DNA of 64,000 nt, from the NCBI GenBank assembly GCA_027068915.1, contig JAMOLT010000048.1:1-64000 (forward strand), given 5' to 3'. Origin of the DNA: Sedimenticola sp. (GTDB lineage Bacteria; Pseudomonadota; Gammaproteobacteria; Chromatiales; Chromatiaceae). The notes below the pieces were generated by a model, which did not search any database, had not been told where the DNA came from, and was given only the letters and a program-made list of their open reading frames with translations. Positions 18,403 through 27,891 of this stretch are shown piece by piece. Made by a program: the position numbers and the translations under genes. The stretch's first letter is position 1. Each line of letters begins with the position of its first letter.

Positions 18403-19239
18403 TCATTTATGACAGGCCAAGCATACCTTTGCTTTACCGTATAAATCATCAATATCTAAGGGTTCGCTATCCGAGCGCAACGGATTTTCTTGGAACCTAT
18501 TTTTCTGCCTAGCTAGACGATGTTCATGGTCTTCTTTAATTTTCCGAACTCGCTCTGGACTAGACAGCTCATCCAAAGACTCGCCTTGACTCCAGGTAAA
18601 AGGAGAGCCATGATCGACAGCATTTTTTTCATAGGCTCTTGCCTCGTCAAATGCTTCCGGGTGACGCTCCATGAGTCGTACCCACTCAATTTTTTGCTGG
18701 AAGAAACAGAACGTACAGCCACTACGAGTCCGCCATGAATAATATTGAGGAAGCCCTAGTCCCGCTCCATCTAAAATATCTAAAACACCTGCTTTGTCTA
18801 TACCGGCCTCTTTAAAAGGTAGTTTGATAATCAGGTTTTCATCTTTTGAGGAATAACCTTCCCGGTACTCTTCATCACCACGAATAGCAACATAGCTGAA
18901 TATCCTCTTCCCTTCTTCAAGCAATGGACGCAGCCATTGCTCAAAAGGTCTCAACTTTAATTGCCTTGTACACCATCTTGCTTGTGGAGAAGGCAAGAAG
19001 TCATTGTACTGCTTTAACCAAAAATCAAAGTCACGGTCAGGATTAAGCTTACGAATACGTTGACCCAAAAAACCTTCAAGCCTTCCAAGGTATTCGTAAA
19101 CTTCAGGAAGTTCTTTGCCTGTATCGGTAAAGAAATACTCGATATCTATGTCTGGATAATGCTGACGCATGTATACAGCAAGCGCGGCACTATCCCGGCC
19201 ACCGGACAATCCCAGAACATGGACCTCATTTCCAGACAT
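18403..19239 (-). CDS. sspD: SspD, PAPS-reductase-like phosphorothioation enzyme
   Basis: The 278-residue protein has the PP-loop SGGRDS (residues 12-17) of the PAPS reductase/ATP-pyrophosphatase family. It also has cysteine pairs suited to an iron-sulfur cluster: SGCTFCF in the middle and VCLACHK at the extreme C-terminus, plus the WCTR segment. In SspABCD systems SspD activates the DNA backbone for sulfur insertion on one strand (5'-CCA-3' in known hosts). It is the last gene of sspB-sspC-sspD. The gap to sspC is three bases. Its stop codon abuts that of the convergent HEPN-like gene. Its closest alternative, DndC, is larger and accompanies DndB/D/E, which are absent here. Confidence 0.87.
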   Translation of the reverse strand: MSGNEVHVLGLSGGRDSAALAVYMRQHYPDIDIEYFFTDTGKELPEVYEYLGRLEGFLGQRIRKLNPDRDFDFWLKQYNDFLPSPQARWCTRQLKLRPFEQWLRPLLEEGKRIFSYVAIRGDEEYREGYSSKDENLIIKLPFKEAGIDKAGVLDILDGAGLGLPQYYSWRTRSGCTFCFFQQKIEWVRLMERHPEAFDEARAYEKNAVDHGSPFTWSQGESLDELSSPERVRKIKEDHEHRLARQKNRFQENPLRSDSEPLDIDDLYGKAKVCLACHK

Positions 19240-19242
19240 ATC

Positions 19243-22200
19243 CTACACGCCCCTTCCTTTTCCCAATTTACGCTTTTCTACCTCGAGAGCTTGCATATAT
19301 CGAGCGCTCAACTCAGCTAATGCTGCGAGAATAATACTTCGTCTCTTGGTGTCGGCTGTATCCAACGCTTTTGAAACCCGATCAATAAGATCATCGATTT
19401 CTACTCTATCAGAGTCGATCACATCAAACTCTTCCAAAAGAGGTGCTGGTCTGCCTTCTATCCCAACTATTACTGCCATTGCTTGCCGCTTCTCCGGGCG
19501 ACCTTTAATTCGTGTAAAAGTTTCGGCTCTGAGAAATTTCTGGGCCATGTCAGCAAGTTCGATAGATGCTCTATCCATATCTGGATCAACCCACTCTCTC
19601 GGTGGTTTATTAGCCGCTAAACTGGCAATACCTTCAAAGCTTTCATCATCACTTTCAAATTGCGCCAAGCGTCCAACAAAAGCATCTAAACGGAAATCTC
19701 CAGCAAGCTCTTTTACATTTTCAGCCCGTTCTCGGAGTTCCAGGAGAGACTGTCGTGAAAGGTTCGGAACCTGTAGCTCTGAAAGAAGCATATCCCTTAG
19801 CCGATGGACCATAAGAGGATATGCCTGGACCAGCTCTTGCAAGCCTTCTTTGACTATCGAAACAATATTGCGGATATCCTCTTTATCCGATATGCCACCT
19901 TTCATTGAATTTACCAATGCCGGGATATCGTCAAACAAAAACTTATTTGGGTCGCGTGCACGCTTGAAGATATCACGCACTTGAATGGCTCTTGCTGACA
20001 GGCGCATTGTCCGTTTCGTCCAGCTCGGAAGCTTCTCATAGATCGCTACGAGACCACGGGCAACATCAATGGGCTCAAGATGAATAAGTTCGTTCTTCTC
20101 ATCAATGTTGCGCACAACATCTGCCATATCAGAGAGCATGAGACGCGAAGTTTTATTCAGGTCCATCCAACGAAGTTGTATGGTCTTGGCATCTTTCGCC
20201 ATATACTCAACATCGACATCATCAAACCGTGCACGGAATATACCTTCCCGGTAGATAGCCAAATGTTCCCGTTGAGTAAGAATAAAAGCGACCGAGAGAA
20301 CCGGCATCAAACCATCCTTGATACCGTAGGGCTGTTCTGCCCAGAGATCATATAGGTCTGATACGGCAACTGAACGCCTTTTATTTTTCTTTATATAACG
20401 GATCGCAGCATTCCATGCAGGAAAAAGCCTACATGTATCAGTCTCATCATCGGAAGGGGCTACGAAGCGCCAACCGTCTTTCGTTTCCGAATAAAGCCCG
20501 GTAGCTTCCAGAAAAGAGGCGTAAAGACCACCTTCAGCCGGATAACCGACTATATCCAAACGTGGTTCACCTTCTTTCGTAATCATGTGCCTCAGAAGGG
20601 TATTGCGACCTGATATAGCACTTGGGGACGGCTTCTGGCGGTTCAGAAGTTCATTATGCAGTTTTGGACATTGATCGAAGCGTTTTTCAGCAAATTCAGA
20701 TGCAAGGGTATTCAAATCAGACTGAAAATATCGTTTTGTTGAATAGTGTTTACGGCACCATTCCGCTCTATCAAATGATTTTCTGAGTTCAGTTTCTAAC
20801 TGAGCCTGTAGATCAGCAAATCTAGCTGTAACTTCTCGCCTTGCGATTGGATCACCGTTAAGTTCAGGGTTATAGTTACTAACTTTATCAAGCGCCAGCA
20901 GTTCACGTGCTAGCAATACCACCGACCAGGATTGCGGCGAGTAACCTACAACAATATCCCACTCATCGCTTAACTTTGCCGCGTCCCGGCATAAAGCTTT
21001 AACTTTCTCTTCCTCTTCGCCCTCAGTGGGAACCACAAGTAAGAACTCTCCAATCACACCATTTTGTGGCTGAAACTGTGATGCTACATCCATCACATCC
21101 TTAGCTGGAGTAATATTCACGTCAAACCATCGCATTGCTCCAGTTTCATGATAATGGCGTTTGGCGAGGATGGGTTGTAGACCCGCAATCGACTTTAGTG
21201 CCTCAAAATCAAGCTCATCAATTTCCTCCAATGCAATCCCAACGGCCTGATCAATATTGAAGTCACTTCCAGCAAAAATGGCGTGCGCGTCCTGAAACTT
21301 CTTAAAGATTGTTAACGACCATTTATCGAGCTTGGCTAATGCCGCCTTAAGATCTTTCTCACTCACATCTGGGAAACATGTTTGGATGAGATCAAAGCTC
21401 GGAACGAGACCAGAACGCTCTTTAAAGAGATCGACAACGGCTATGGTTTTTAGCAGGTCAACTAAAAACCCGTCCCCCCCCTGGGCTTCACATCGCTCTA
21501 ATGCTTCTGCTGCAAGTGCCCAACGGTGACCATCGGGTGATGCGAGAATCGACGGCTCCAGATTAACTCTTAAGTAATCCCAAAGTTTTGAAGGCGTATA
21601 GAAGTCGGTTTCATCCGCCGAACGCAAGTAATCCTGAAACCCATGAGGCTCTGCCGAGTTAAGAAAGCCAAAAATACTGCGCTGGTTTTGTCCAAACCGG
21701 CGACGTGAAATCGGCCCGAGAAGACAGGCAACAACCGGATGCAGTGGCCAACAATTCTTTAGCATCTCCGCAAGGTGACCAGCATCTTGAGCGCGGTCTT
21801 TCCGTACAATTTTTGCAACGGCTTTGGATTGGTCTTTAGATTTCGGACTTGCCCGGTTACACTCAATCGCACGAGAAATCAGATCTATCTGTTCTTCACC
21901 TACTGTATTAACAGGCAGGTCAATAAAACGGCCCTGGATTTTCGCCCATTCATCACGCAGTTCATGCGAAAGACGATGCGCATATTCGTCAAAGGCTTGG
22001 TGCAAAACACCTATAAACAGAAACCGGCCATTACTTCGGAATGCAGCTTCTGCAAGCTGTTGAAATATAAAGACATCCGAACCATCCTGTGCAGCCGCCT
22101 CAAGGAATTTCCCCATTTCGTCTACAAACAGGATCAAGCCGCCGTGTGTCTCGGGTTTACTCGTAGCAATGTCCATTAAACCATTGACGACATGCTTTTC

Positions 22201-22638
22201 GGTCCATCCCCCTCTAGGACGGCGGGCAACATATCCGGCCTCTTTTAAGGCTTCTCCAAGAACCTCAACGGGGTTATCTCGCCTCCCTACAACGGGAAGA
22301 ACACGCCAACCTTTTGAGCCCGTCGGCAACGCCTTCCACATTGCATTCGTAAGCTTTCGACCGAAAAGCTTTGCTGCCTCTTTCTGCAATTCTGCATTGC
22401 CATTCAGCAATGCACTAAGTGCGATTGCCAGACTAGACTTACCACTACCGTAGGGACCAGTCCACGTAAACGCCCCTTGTCCAGTTTCAGAGACATGGCG
22501 AGCCATTGACATAAGAATGCCAGCGGAGGATTGTGGGCAAATGAATCCATCAAGGGCATTCTTATCCCCCAAATCCGTATCAATGCAAATGGATTTTTGA
22601 AACCGTCTGGCTACCGTAACTTGATCAACTAACGCCAC
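19243..22638 (-). CDS. sspC: SspC, ATPase of the phosphorothioation system
   Basis: The 1131-residue protein has Walker A GPYGSGKS at residues 61-68 and a Walker B-like GGLILFVDEMGKF near 170. Its size and order (after the DUF4007 protein, before the PAPS-reductase-like protein) match SspC, the ATPase of SspABCD. A BREX BrxC-type ATPase is the main alternative, but no other BREX genes are present. It starts with GTG at 22638, whose G is shared with the sspB stop (TAGTG), and a strong GGGAGG lies upstream. Confidence 0.85.
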   Translation of the reverse strand: MALVDQVTVARRFQKSICIDTDLGDKNALDGFICPQSSAGILMSMARHVSETGQGAFTWTGPYGSGKSSLAIALSALLNGNAELQKEAAKLFGRKLTNAMWKALPTGSKGWRVLPVVGRRDNPVEVLGEALKEAGYVARRPRGGWTEKHVVNGLMDIATSKPETHGGLILFVDEMGKFLEAAAQDGSDVFIFQQLAEAAFRSNGRFLFIGVLHQAFDEYAHRLSHELRDEWAKIQGRFIDLPVNTVGEEQIDLISRAIECNRASPKSKDQSKAVAKIVRKDRAQDAGHLAEMLKNCWPLHPVVACLLGPISRRRFGQNQRSIFGFLNSAEPHGFQDYLRSADETDFYTPSKLWDYLRVNLEPSILASPDGHRWALAAEALERCEAQGGDGFLVDLLKTIAVVDLFKERSGLVPSFDLIQTCFPDVSEKDLKAALAKLDKWSLTIFKKFQDAHAIFAGSDFNIDQAVGIALEEIDELDFEALKSIAGLQPILAKRHYHETGAMRWFDVNITPAKDVMDVASQFQPQNGVIGEFLLVVPTEGEEEEKVKALCRDAAKLSDEWDIVVGYSPQSWSVVLLARELLALDKVSNYNPELNGDPIARREVTARFADLQAQLETELRKSFDRAEWCRKHYSTKRYFQSDLNTLASEFAEKRFDQCPKLHNELLNRQKPSPSAISGRNTLLRHMITKEGEPRLDIVGYPAEGGLYASFLEATGLYSETKDGWRFVAPSDDETDTCRLFPAWNAAIRYIKKNKRRSVAVSDLYDLWAEQPYGIKDGLMPVLSVAFILTQREHLAIYREGIFRARFDDVDVEYMAKDAKTIQLRWMDLNKTSRLMLSDMADVVRNIDEKNELIHLEPIDVARGLVAIYEKLPSWTKRTMRLSARAIQVRDIFKRARDPNKFLFDDIPALVNSMKGGISDKEDIRNIVSIVKEGLQELVQAYPLMVHRLRDMLLSELQVPNLSRQSLLELRERAENVKELAGDFRLDAFVGRLAQFESDDESFEGIASLAANKPPREWVDPDMDRASIELADMAQKFLRAETFTRIKGRPEKRQAMAVIVGIEGRPAPLLEEFDVIDSDRVEIDDLIDRVSKALDTADTKRRSIILAALAELSARYMQALEVEKRKLGKGRGV

Positions 22639-23588
22639 TATGCAGCCTCCCTTTCATTAGAACGCTTAAAATCCTTTTTAACAAAATCTAGCGCCTTGCC
22701 GAAGTCATATTCAGGACTACGAACAACCTGTTTTAGTCCGGCGGTTTCTGACCATCGGAGTGCGTTATTAGTAACCCTATCTAAATGAGATAGCCTTTCG
22801 ACAACATCATTTTCATCGAGTAGAAAAACGCGCCCTGGTGACCCAGGCTCATAAGCAATCGCTTCAAAGGAGAGTGTTGAGGAGGCTGGAGAAAACTCTT
22901 TCCAAAATTCGAGCAATGCATAGGCAAACGTGCCATCACCTAATGTGGTTTTTTGGCCACGAACAAACCGGAATTCATCGCGTTTAGACACAGGCTTAAT
23001 CAAGCCGAGTTCAGTAAGCGGACATTCGAGAGAATCATCTTTTCCAGCTTTAGCAGATGATGGCTGAGTTGCGTAGGTTCGGATAAAACAGGCGACATCC
23101 TTTTGAACGGTAGATTTGGCCACAGTAGGCCAATCACGCTGCAATCTCTCAATGAATTTATCACGCTCAAAAGTAACCGCAGAGAAATAACTGAACGCCC
23201 AATACCATGTGGTTTTTTTCTTCCATTCTGTTGCCAACTTCCAGTGAATCAGCCATAAAGAAATTGGATGTTCTAAATAAAGATCAACGCCCCCCTTTCC
23301 GAACAACAGCTTGCCAAGCGGTGTAGTTTTCACCTGATTGGTGCCTGATGGCTCCTCAATAATGCCTGCAACCGTAGCCCAATGACGCATAGACGACACC
23401 ATATTCTTACCTACACCGAAACGCGCTATGGCATCATCCCCCCAACATAAAGATTTGTTGTTGGTTTCTTGCTGAGTTTCAGCAACGCGGTCATAGCATT
23501 TCTTTAGCCACCCATACCGCAACGGAAAGGTCTCATGACCTGAAAACTGAGGTTTATAGCCTTGTTGGTAGAGTGGCCCGCGTGCCAT
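22638..23588 (-). CDS. sspB: SspB, DUF4007 nicking subunit
   Basis: The 316-residue DUF4007 protein begins MARGPLYQQGYKPQFSGHET and contains FPLRYGWLKK, the family signature. SspB proteins nick DNA and recruit the sulfur-transfer machinery in SspABCD. The start is set at 23588 because AGGAG lies nine bases upstream; a frame open to 23669 has no such signal and would begin inside the promoter region. The Shine-Dalgarno site itself is part of a perfect inverted repeat (23597-23619). The gene overlaps sspC by one base and is divergent from sspA. Confidence 0.87.
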   Translation of the reverse strand: MARGPLYQQGYKPQFSGHETFPLRYGWLKKCYDRVAETQQETNNKSLCWGDDAIARFGVGKNMVSSMRHWATVAGIIEEPSGTNQVKTTPLGKLLFGKGGVDLYLEHPISLWLIHWKLATEWKKKTTWYWAFSYFSAVTFERDKFIERLQRDWPTVAKSTVQKDVACFIRTYATQPSSAKAGKDDSLECPLTELGLIKPVSKRDEFRFVRGQKTTLGDGTFAYALLEFWKEFSPASSTLSFEAIAYEPGSPGRVFLLDENDVVERLSHLDRVTNNALRWSETAGLKQVVRSPEYDFGKALDFVKKDFKRSNEREAA

Positions 23589-23596
23589 AGTATTTA

Positions 23597-23619
23597 CTCC
23601 TGGAGGATCCATCCAGGAG
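23597..23619 (-). promoter_or_regulatory. Hairpin covering the sspB ribosome-binding site
   Basis: CTCCTGGA (23597-23604) and TCCAGGAG (23612-23619) are perfect 8-bp inverted arms with a 7-base loop. In the sspB mRNA the 3' arm contains the AGGAG Shine-Dalgarno sequence nine bases before the ATG, so a folded leader would hide it. It could equally be a DNA operator. No protein binding it is known to me. Confidence 0.55.
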
Positions 23620-23745
23620 ACTCTAATATAGATATTTGGTATAGTCAATTTCGATCTGGAAGCTTCCACCAGAAGCCGGCGGAAAATCGTAATAGGACTA
23701 CAATTAGCAATAAGCCAAGTATCATATTGATTTAAAAGGAATAAT

Positions 23746-24933
23746 ATGAAGACACTGTATTTTGACTATCAAGCAACCACACCCGTTGCAGACGAAGTTT
23801 TGCACAAAATGCAGCCATATTTCATCGAATCCTTCGCCAATCCACACGCTTCAGATCATGCCCTTGGCTGGAAAACTGCTGCAGCTGTTGAGAATGCCGC
23901 ACAACAGGTTGCCCGTCTCATTGGTGCCGACAGCGATGAAATCATCTTTACTTCCGGGGCAACCGAGTCCAACAACCTAGCCATCCTCGGTCTGGCTAGA
24001 CGGGCCGCAATGACCGATGCCCCGAAAAAACGAATCCTCCTGAGCGCTATTGAGCACAAATGCGTCCTATCGGTAGGACGCATTCTGCAGGAGCAATACG
24101 ACTACACAGTAGACTCTATTCCTATAGATCGGAATGGCCACATTGATTCTGCGGAGCTGGAGCGATTACTCAGCGAGGATGTACTTCTTGTCTCCATCAT
24201 GGCTGTAAACAATGAAATCGGTTCCATACAGGATATAGACTCAATTTCCGAGACTATCAGGAAAAATGGCGCGATCTTCCACTGCGATGCAGCCCAAGCT
24301 CCCATGGCCATGACCATGGAGAGTTTAGCCGCTAAGGCAGACATGATCAGCCTGTCAGGCCATAAAATGTATGGCCCCAAGGGGATTGGCGCACTCCATA
24401 TTCGCCGCGACCTTCAGGATAAAATCGAGCCGCTGATCTACGGAGGTGGTCAGCAAAACGGACTTCGGTCTGGCACATTACCCACACCGTTATGTATCGG
24501 CATGGGCGCTGCCGCCGAATATATCGGATCGTTTGAGGTATCGGAAAAGCGCAAAGAGCTTCAAGTGCGCACGAACAGATTTATCGACATGCTCTCGGCT
24601 CTCTCATGGCCAACTCAATTGCATGGAGATGAAGGCCAAAAACGACATCCTGGCAACATATCCATCGGTTTCAGAGGATTTGACGCAGAAGATATCCTGG
24701 GAGCGTTACAACCTCACTTGGCCGCCTCAACCGGATCGGCCTGCACATCGGGCATTCCTGAACCGTCTCACGTCTTAAAAGCCATCGGCCTGACAATGGA
24801 AGAGGCAAAGTCTGTCATTCGATTCAGCCTTGGCTTCGAAACGTCTGATCAAGAGGTCGATGAAGCCGTCAAATTGATCAACGTAGCATTGCAGAAACTT
24901 TCCGACCCTAAAGTCCAGCCAAAAAACAGTTAG
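23746..24933 (+). CDS. sspA: SspA (DndA/IscS-type) cysteine desulfurase
   Basis: The 395-residue protein is a class V aminotransferase-type cysteine desulfurase. The PLP lysine is K207 in SGHKMYGPKG. The catalytic cysteine is C333 in STGSACTSG. The N-terminus has FDYQATTPV and a typical SGATESNN segment. It supplies sulfur from cysteine for phosphorothioate formation. It is divergent from sspBCD across 157 bp and ends 60 bases before the convergent tniQ gene. The absence of iscU, iscA and iscR nearby argues against a housekeeping Isc role. Confidence 0.88.
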   Translation: MKTLYFDYQATTPVADEVLHKMQPYFIESFANPHASDHALGWKTAAAVENAAQQVARLIGADSDEIIFTSGATESNNLAILGLARRAAMTDAPKKRILLSAIEHKCVLSVGRILQEQYDYTVDSIPIDRNGHIDSAELERLLSEDVLLVSIMAVNNEIGSIQDIDSISETIRKNGAIFHCDAAQAPMAMTMESLAAKADMISLSGHKMYGPKGIGALHIRRDLQDKIEPLIYGGGQQNGLRSGTLPTPLCIGMGAAAEYIGSFEVSEKRKELQVRTNRFIDMLSALSWPTQLHGDEGQKRHPGNISIGFRGFDAEDILGALQPHLAASTGSACTSGIPEPSHVLKAIGLTMEEAKSVIRFSLGFETSDQEVDEAVKLINVALQKLSDPKVQPKNS

Positions 24934-24993
24934 TCAACAATGAGCTCTTTATGGGCACGGATAACCAATGTAAGGGGGTGGGTACAAAACAGC

Positions 24994-27891
24994 CTACGAA
25001 GCATCGAGCCCGCCATCTATAAACTTCAAAAAGGGCTGCATGCTGTTCCGATGTCCAGGATATAATCGGCAAATTTCGTCATAATAAAGACGAAAGCTCT
25101 TATAAGACACTTCACCACCGGATACGTCACCAACTGCCTCTAGAAATAGGGCAGCTGCCCGAATGTAGCTTGCCATCGTTCGAGGAGAATAACAGGCATA
25201 CTCATTCCAACCTTTCTTCCCCCACCGTCGGTTTTCCGCCACAAGATATTCCCAATATTCTTTCAAGACGTGTCCGTACCATTCGGTGGCCGCTTCATCG
25301 AGCATTCGCCGGCACCAAGCCATCCTACGCGCAGTCCCCATTTCAGGAGAATCCAGCGCTGGCACCCATCCCTGCGCCGCAAGCACCCGCCAGGGCTTGT
25401 GATATTTTCCGACAGACTGCCCCTTTAAGAGATCAAACAACTCGTCAAGATCAAGCTTTTCCTGGGCTCCCACACTGGCTTCCTCCAACATCAGGAAAAA
25501 AGATAAATGCTTTTTCAACTTGATCGCAGCCTGGTTGGCGGAAAGCGCGGAGCGCCGTTCCTTAGCATAGGCCATCCATCCTTCCCGAACCCATTCCAAC
25601 CGCAATACCTTCAACCCTTCATCCAACCGCCTGACGAAAAGACTGTCCCAGTAACAGGCCTGGCACATCACGCTGCTATGTCGTTTTCCCTCCTTACCGC
25701 AACACGGACACAGAAACGGCTTGTCTCCGGTTTCCACGCAGGTACCACACAAAGGAGAACCATCCCTACGATGACCACGTATAGGGCGATACTTTCCGCA
25801 TCGGGCGCAAACAGCGTTCCCCTTGGTACGGCAAGTGGGACATACGGGCTCATTGAACCCCCTTTTGAAATCTCGCGCCAGGTTCTTGCTCAATCGCCCA
25901 CAGTTTGAACACTTTTCTGGCTTCCTGAAATGTTTGGCGCAAGAGCCGCAGACCACACCGATTTTCAATGTCAGCCCAGCCCGCCGTACCGGCTTTCCAC
26001 AGCGCACGCACTCCCTGTCGAGAGCCCCACAGCTCTTACACAGCGCAGGGCGCTTGCCGTGGAAAGTACGCACCGTTTTCCCGCAGCGCCGACACGACAC
26101 GGGCTCGAACTCCCGCGCGTAACAGGTGGCGCAGTACGCCCTGTCCTCATACACTCGTGCCGCCTTGTGCATGGATCGTCCGCAATGATCACACCGCGTG
26201 TGAGGCCGGACATGCCTCCGCTCCAATGCCTCATTCCGAGGAGCTTCATCGGAAACGCCAATATCACTCGGACGTTTCGGCATGCCGAGGGCTTCGGGTG
26301 TTTTCGACACATGCCCCGTGATGGAACGCTGTCGGCTCTCATCCACAACAGGAGCTTTCACTGCGGGGTTATAGGGCACGCGATGGCGATTTTGTAGCAC
26401 GGGCAATTTGACACCGGGAAGCACCTGTCTGAACCAACGCTGTCGCTCCAGGCATACCAAAAAAGACCGCAAAGCGTAGAGATAAGTGAGCTGTGTCGCC
26501 GGCGCCAGCTTGCGCACAAGCCCAATCTCCTCATGCCAGACATCGATGGCACCTTCATCGCATCGCCACGGCACTTTTCCCACATGGCGAACGAACCCGT
26601 ACACACAGCGTAAATCCCGATTGATCGTTCTCGGTGACACGCCCTCAATACGACGGGCGTGGTACCAAGACAAGAACGCCCGTCGTAAAACATCCAAATC
26701 GACTTGGGGAACCCCCTGGAAAACGGGCATGGGCACCATTGGTTTAGGTATTTTGGCTGGCGATCCTTCACGTTTCCTGCCTCTGGCTCTATTCACCAAC
26801 ATCCAGTACTTACTGGATTTCAGTGGCCACAAGGCTTGCACCAACCAATATGGCGGAATCCGCCGATCCGGAAACAAATCACTGTAGCGAACCCCCGCCT
26901 CACGGCAAGCCGCCAACAACTGATTTGGCCAATCGGACATCAGCCAACCCAATGCGGCCATGACACGGAGTCGATCAGTCACCCGCATCAGCTCAAAGAG
27001 CGTCATTGATTGAGAGTCATCACCCAAATTGAGCGAACCTTTCGATAATGAAGAAACGGCCTTGAACAATCGACCCTTGGTTCGTCGTGACCGTAAGCCC
27101 AACGCCAATACCCGAAGGCCGGAAAAATAAACCAGTGCATGCACGGGTCGGTCGGCTTCTGGAAACGCCCATCCGATATTCATGGCGGTCATCATATGCT
27201 CTTGGATGGATTCGGCTGATCTCCACAACGCCGATTCCCGCTCCGACGGCGCTGGATCGTCGATGTGGCTTAAGGGGCGATGGCAGGCGTGGCACAAAGA
27301 TAAATCCCGGGGTTTCATGGGGCTCTGGTGGAACATGACCACCGAACCGCAATGGGGACATGCGTCCCGCAGAGGCAGGTGATGAATGGGACAAATCGTG
27401 GCAAACGCCAATCGCCAGATTTTACGAAAATACGGTGTTTCATCATCCGCCAGGCAAGCTGGACAATATTGCTGGCCATGCAATTTTCTCAACCGATGAT
27501 ACATGCCCACGCTCAGCAACCAGGGTACATGTCCATGGGAGGGTAAAGCTTCAAACACCGTTCCCACATATGCGTGGAGTGACATATCCCGGAACTGGGA
27601 GGTTGAACGTCCCGTATGCTCCGCCAGTAATTCCACGATCTCCTGATCGACACAACGGTCAATATCACGATTCCAGATCGGTTTACCCGGCCAAAGCGCC
27701 GAACAGAAGGTGTGGCGCTTCAACTGATACCCCATGATCAGGCGCATCAACCAGGACGAGAGCAACTCATCCGCCAATGGTCTGGGCCGGTACGGCCACA
27801 ATGGCGGGGGTCCCCTGTGAGGGGGATCAGTCCAGGGCGCTTCTCCGCTTGGAGGGTGCAACCCAATCGATGTCATCGAGTGTTTTGGCAT
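24994..27891 (-). CDS. tniQ: TniQ/TnsD fusion with recombinase-like and zinc-ribbon domains
   Basis: The 965-residue protein has three parts. Residues ~20-300 are a TniQ/TnsD domain (RPLADELLSSWLMRL, YCPACLADD, ICPIHHLPLRDACPHCG). Residues ~400-490 look like the SAM-like core-binding domain of tyrosine recombinases (FLSWYHARRIEGVSPRTINR). From ~563 to ~750 there are 12 CxxC knuckles, enough for six zinc ribbons. A second helical core-binding-like segment closes the protein. No recombinase catalytic R-H-R-Y set is seen. TniQ/TnsD proteins choose the attachment site, so this one is the likely comM selector. The start at 27891 has GGGAG upstream; it overlaps tnsC by 65 bases. Confidence 0.85.
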   Translation of the reverse strand: MPKHSMTSIGLHPPSGEAPWTDPPHRGPPPLWPYRPRPLADELLSSWLMRLIMGYQLKRHTFCSALWPGKPIWNRDIDRCVDQEIVELLAEHTGRSTSQFRDMSLHAYVGTVFEALPSHGHVPWLLSVGMYHRLRKLHGQQYCPACLADDETPYFRKIWRLAFATICPIHHLPLRDACPHCGSVVMFHQSPMKPRDLSLCHACHRPLSHIDDPAPSERESALWRSAESIQEHMMTAMNIGWAFPEADRPVHALVYFSGLRVLALGLRSRRTKGRLFKAVSSLSKGSLNLGDDSQSMTLFELMRVTDRLRVMAALGWLMSDWPNQLLAACREAGVRYSDLFPDRRIPPYWLVQALWPLKSSKYWMLVNRARGRKREGSPAKIPKPMVPMPVFQGVPQVDLDVLRRAFLSWYHARRIEGVSPRTINRDLRCVYGFVRHVGKVPWRCDEGAIDVWHEEIGLVRKLAPATQLTYLYALRSFLVCLERQRWFRQVLPGVKLPVLQNRHRVPYNPAVKAPVVDESRQRSITGHVSKTPEALGMPKRPSDIGVSDEAPRNEALERRHVRPHTRCDHCGRSMHKAARVYEDRAYCATCYAREFEPVSCRRCGKTVRTFHGKRPALCKSCGALDRECVRCGKPVRRAGLTLKIGVVCGSCAKHFRKPEKCSNCGRLSKNLARDFKRGFNEPVCPTCRTKGNAVCARCGKYRPIRGHRRDGSPLCGTCVETGDKPFLCPCCGKEGKRHSSVMCQACYWDSLFVRRLDEGLKVLRLEWVREGWMAYAKERRSALSANQAAIKLKKHLSFFLMLEEASVGAQEKLDLDELFDLLKGQSVGKYHKPWRVLAAQGWVPALDSPEMGTARRMAWCRRMLDEAATEWYGHVLKEYWEYLVAENRRWGKKGWNEYACYSPRTMASYIRAAALFLEAVGDVSGGEVSYKSFRLYYDEICRLYPGHRNSMQPFLKFIDGGLDAS

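Noticed and set aside
18403-23588. BREX-type assignment for the large ATPase and PAPS-reductase-like genes
   Set aside because: BREX also has a large ATPase and a PAPS-reductase-like protein, but PglX, PglZ and BrxL are absent and the DUF4007 protein plus cysteine desulfurase fit SspABCD.
18403-24933. Double-strand Dnd (DndABCDE) modification system
   Set aside because: DndB, DndD and DndE are not present; gene sizes and the DUF4007 protein fit Ssp instead.
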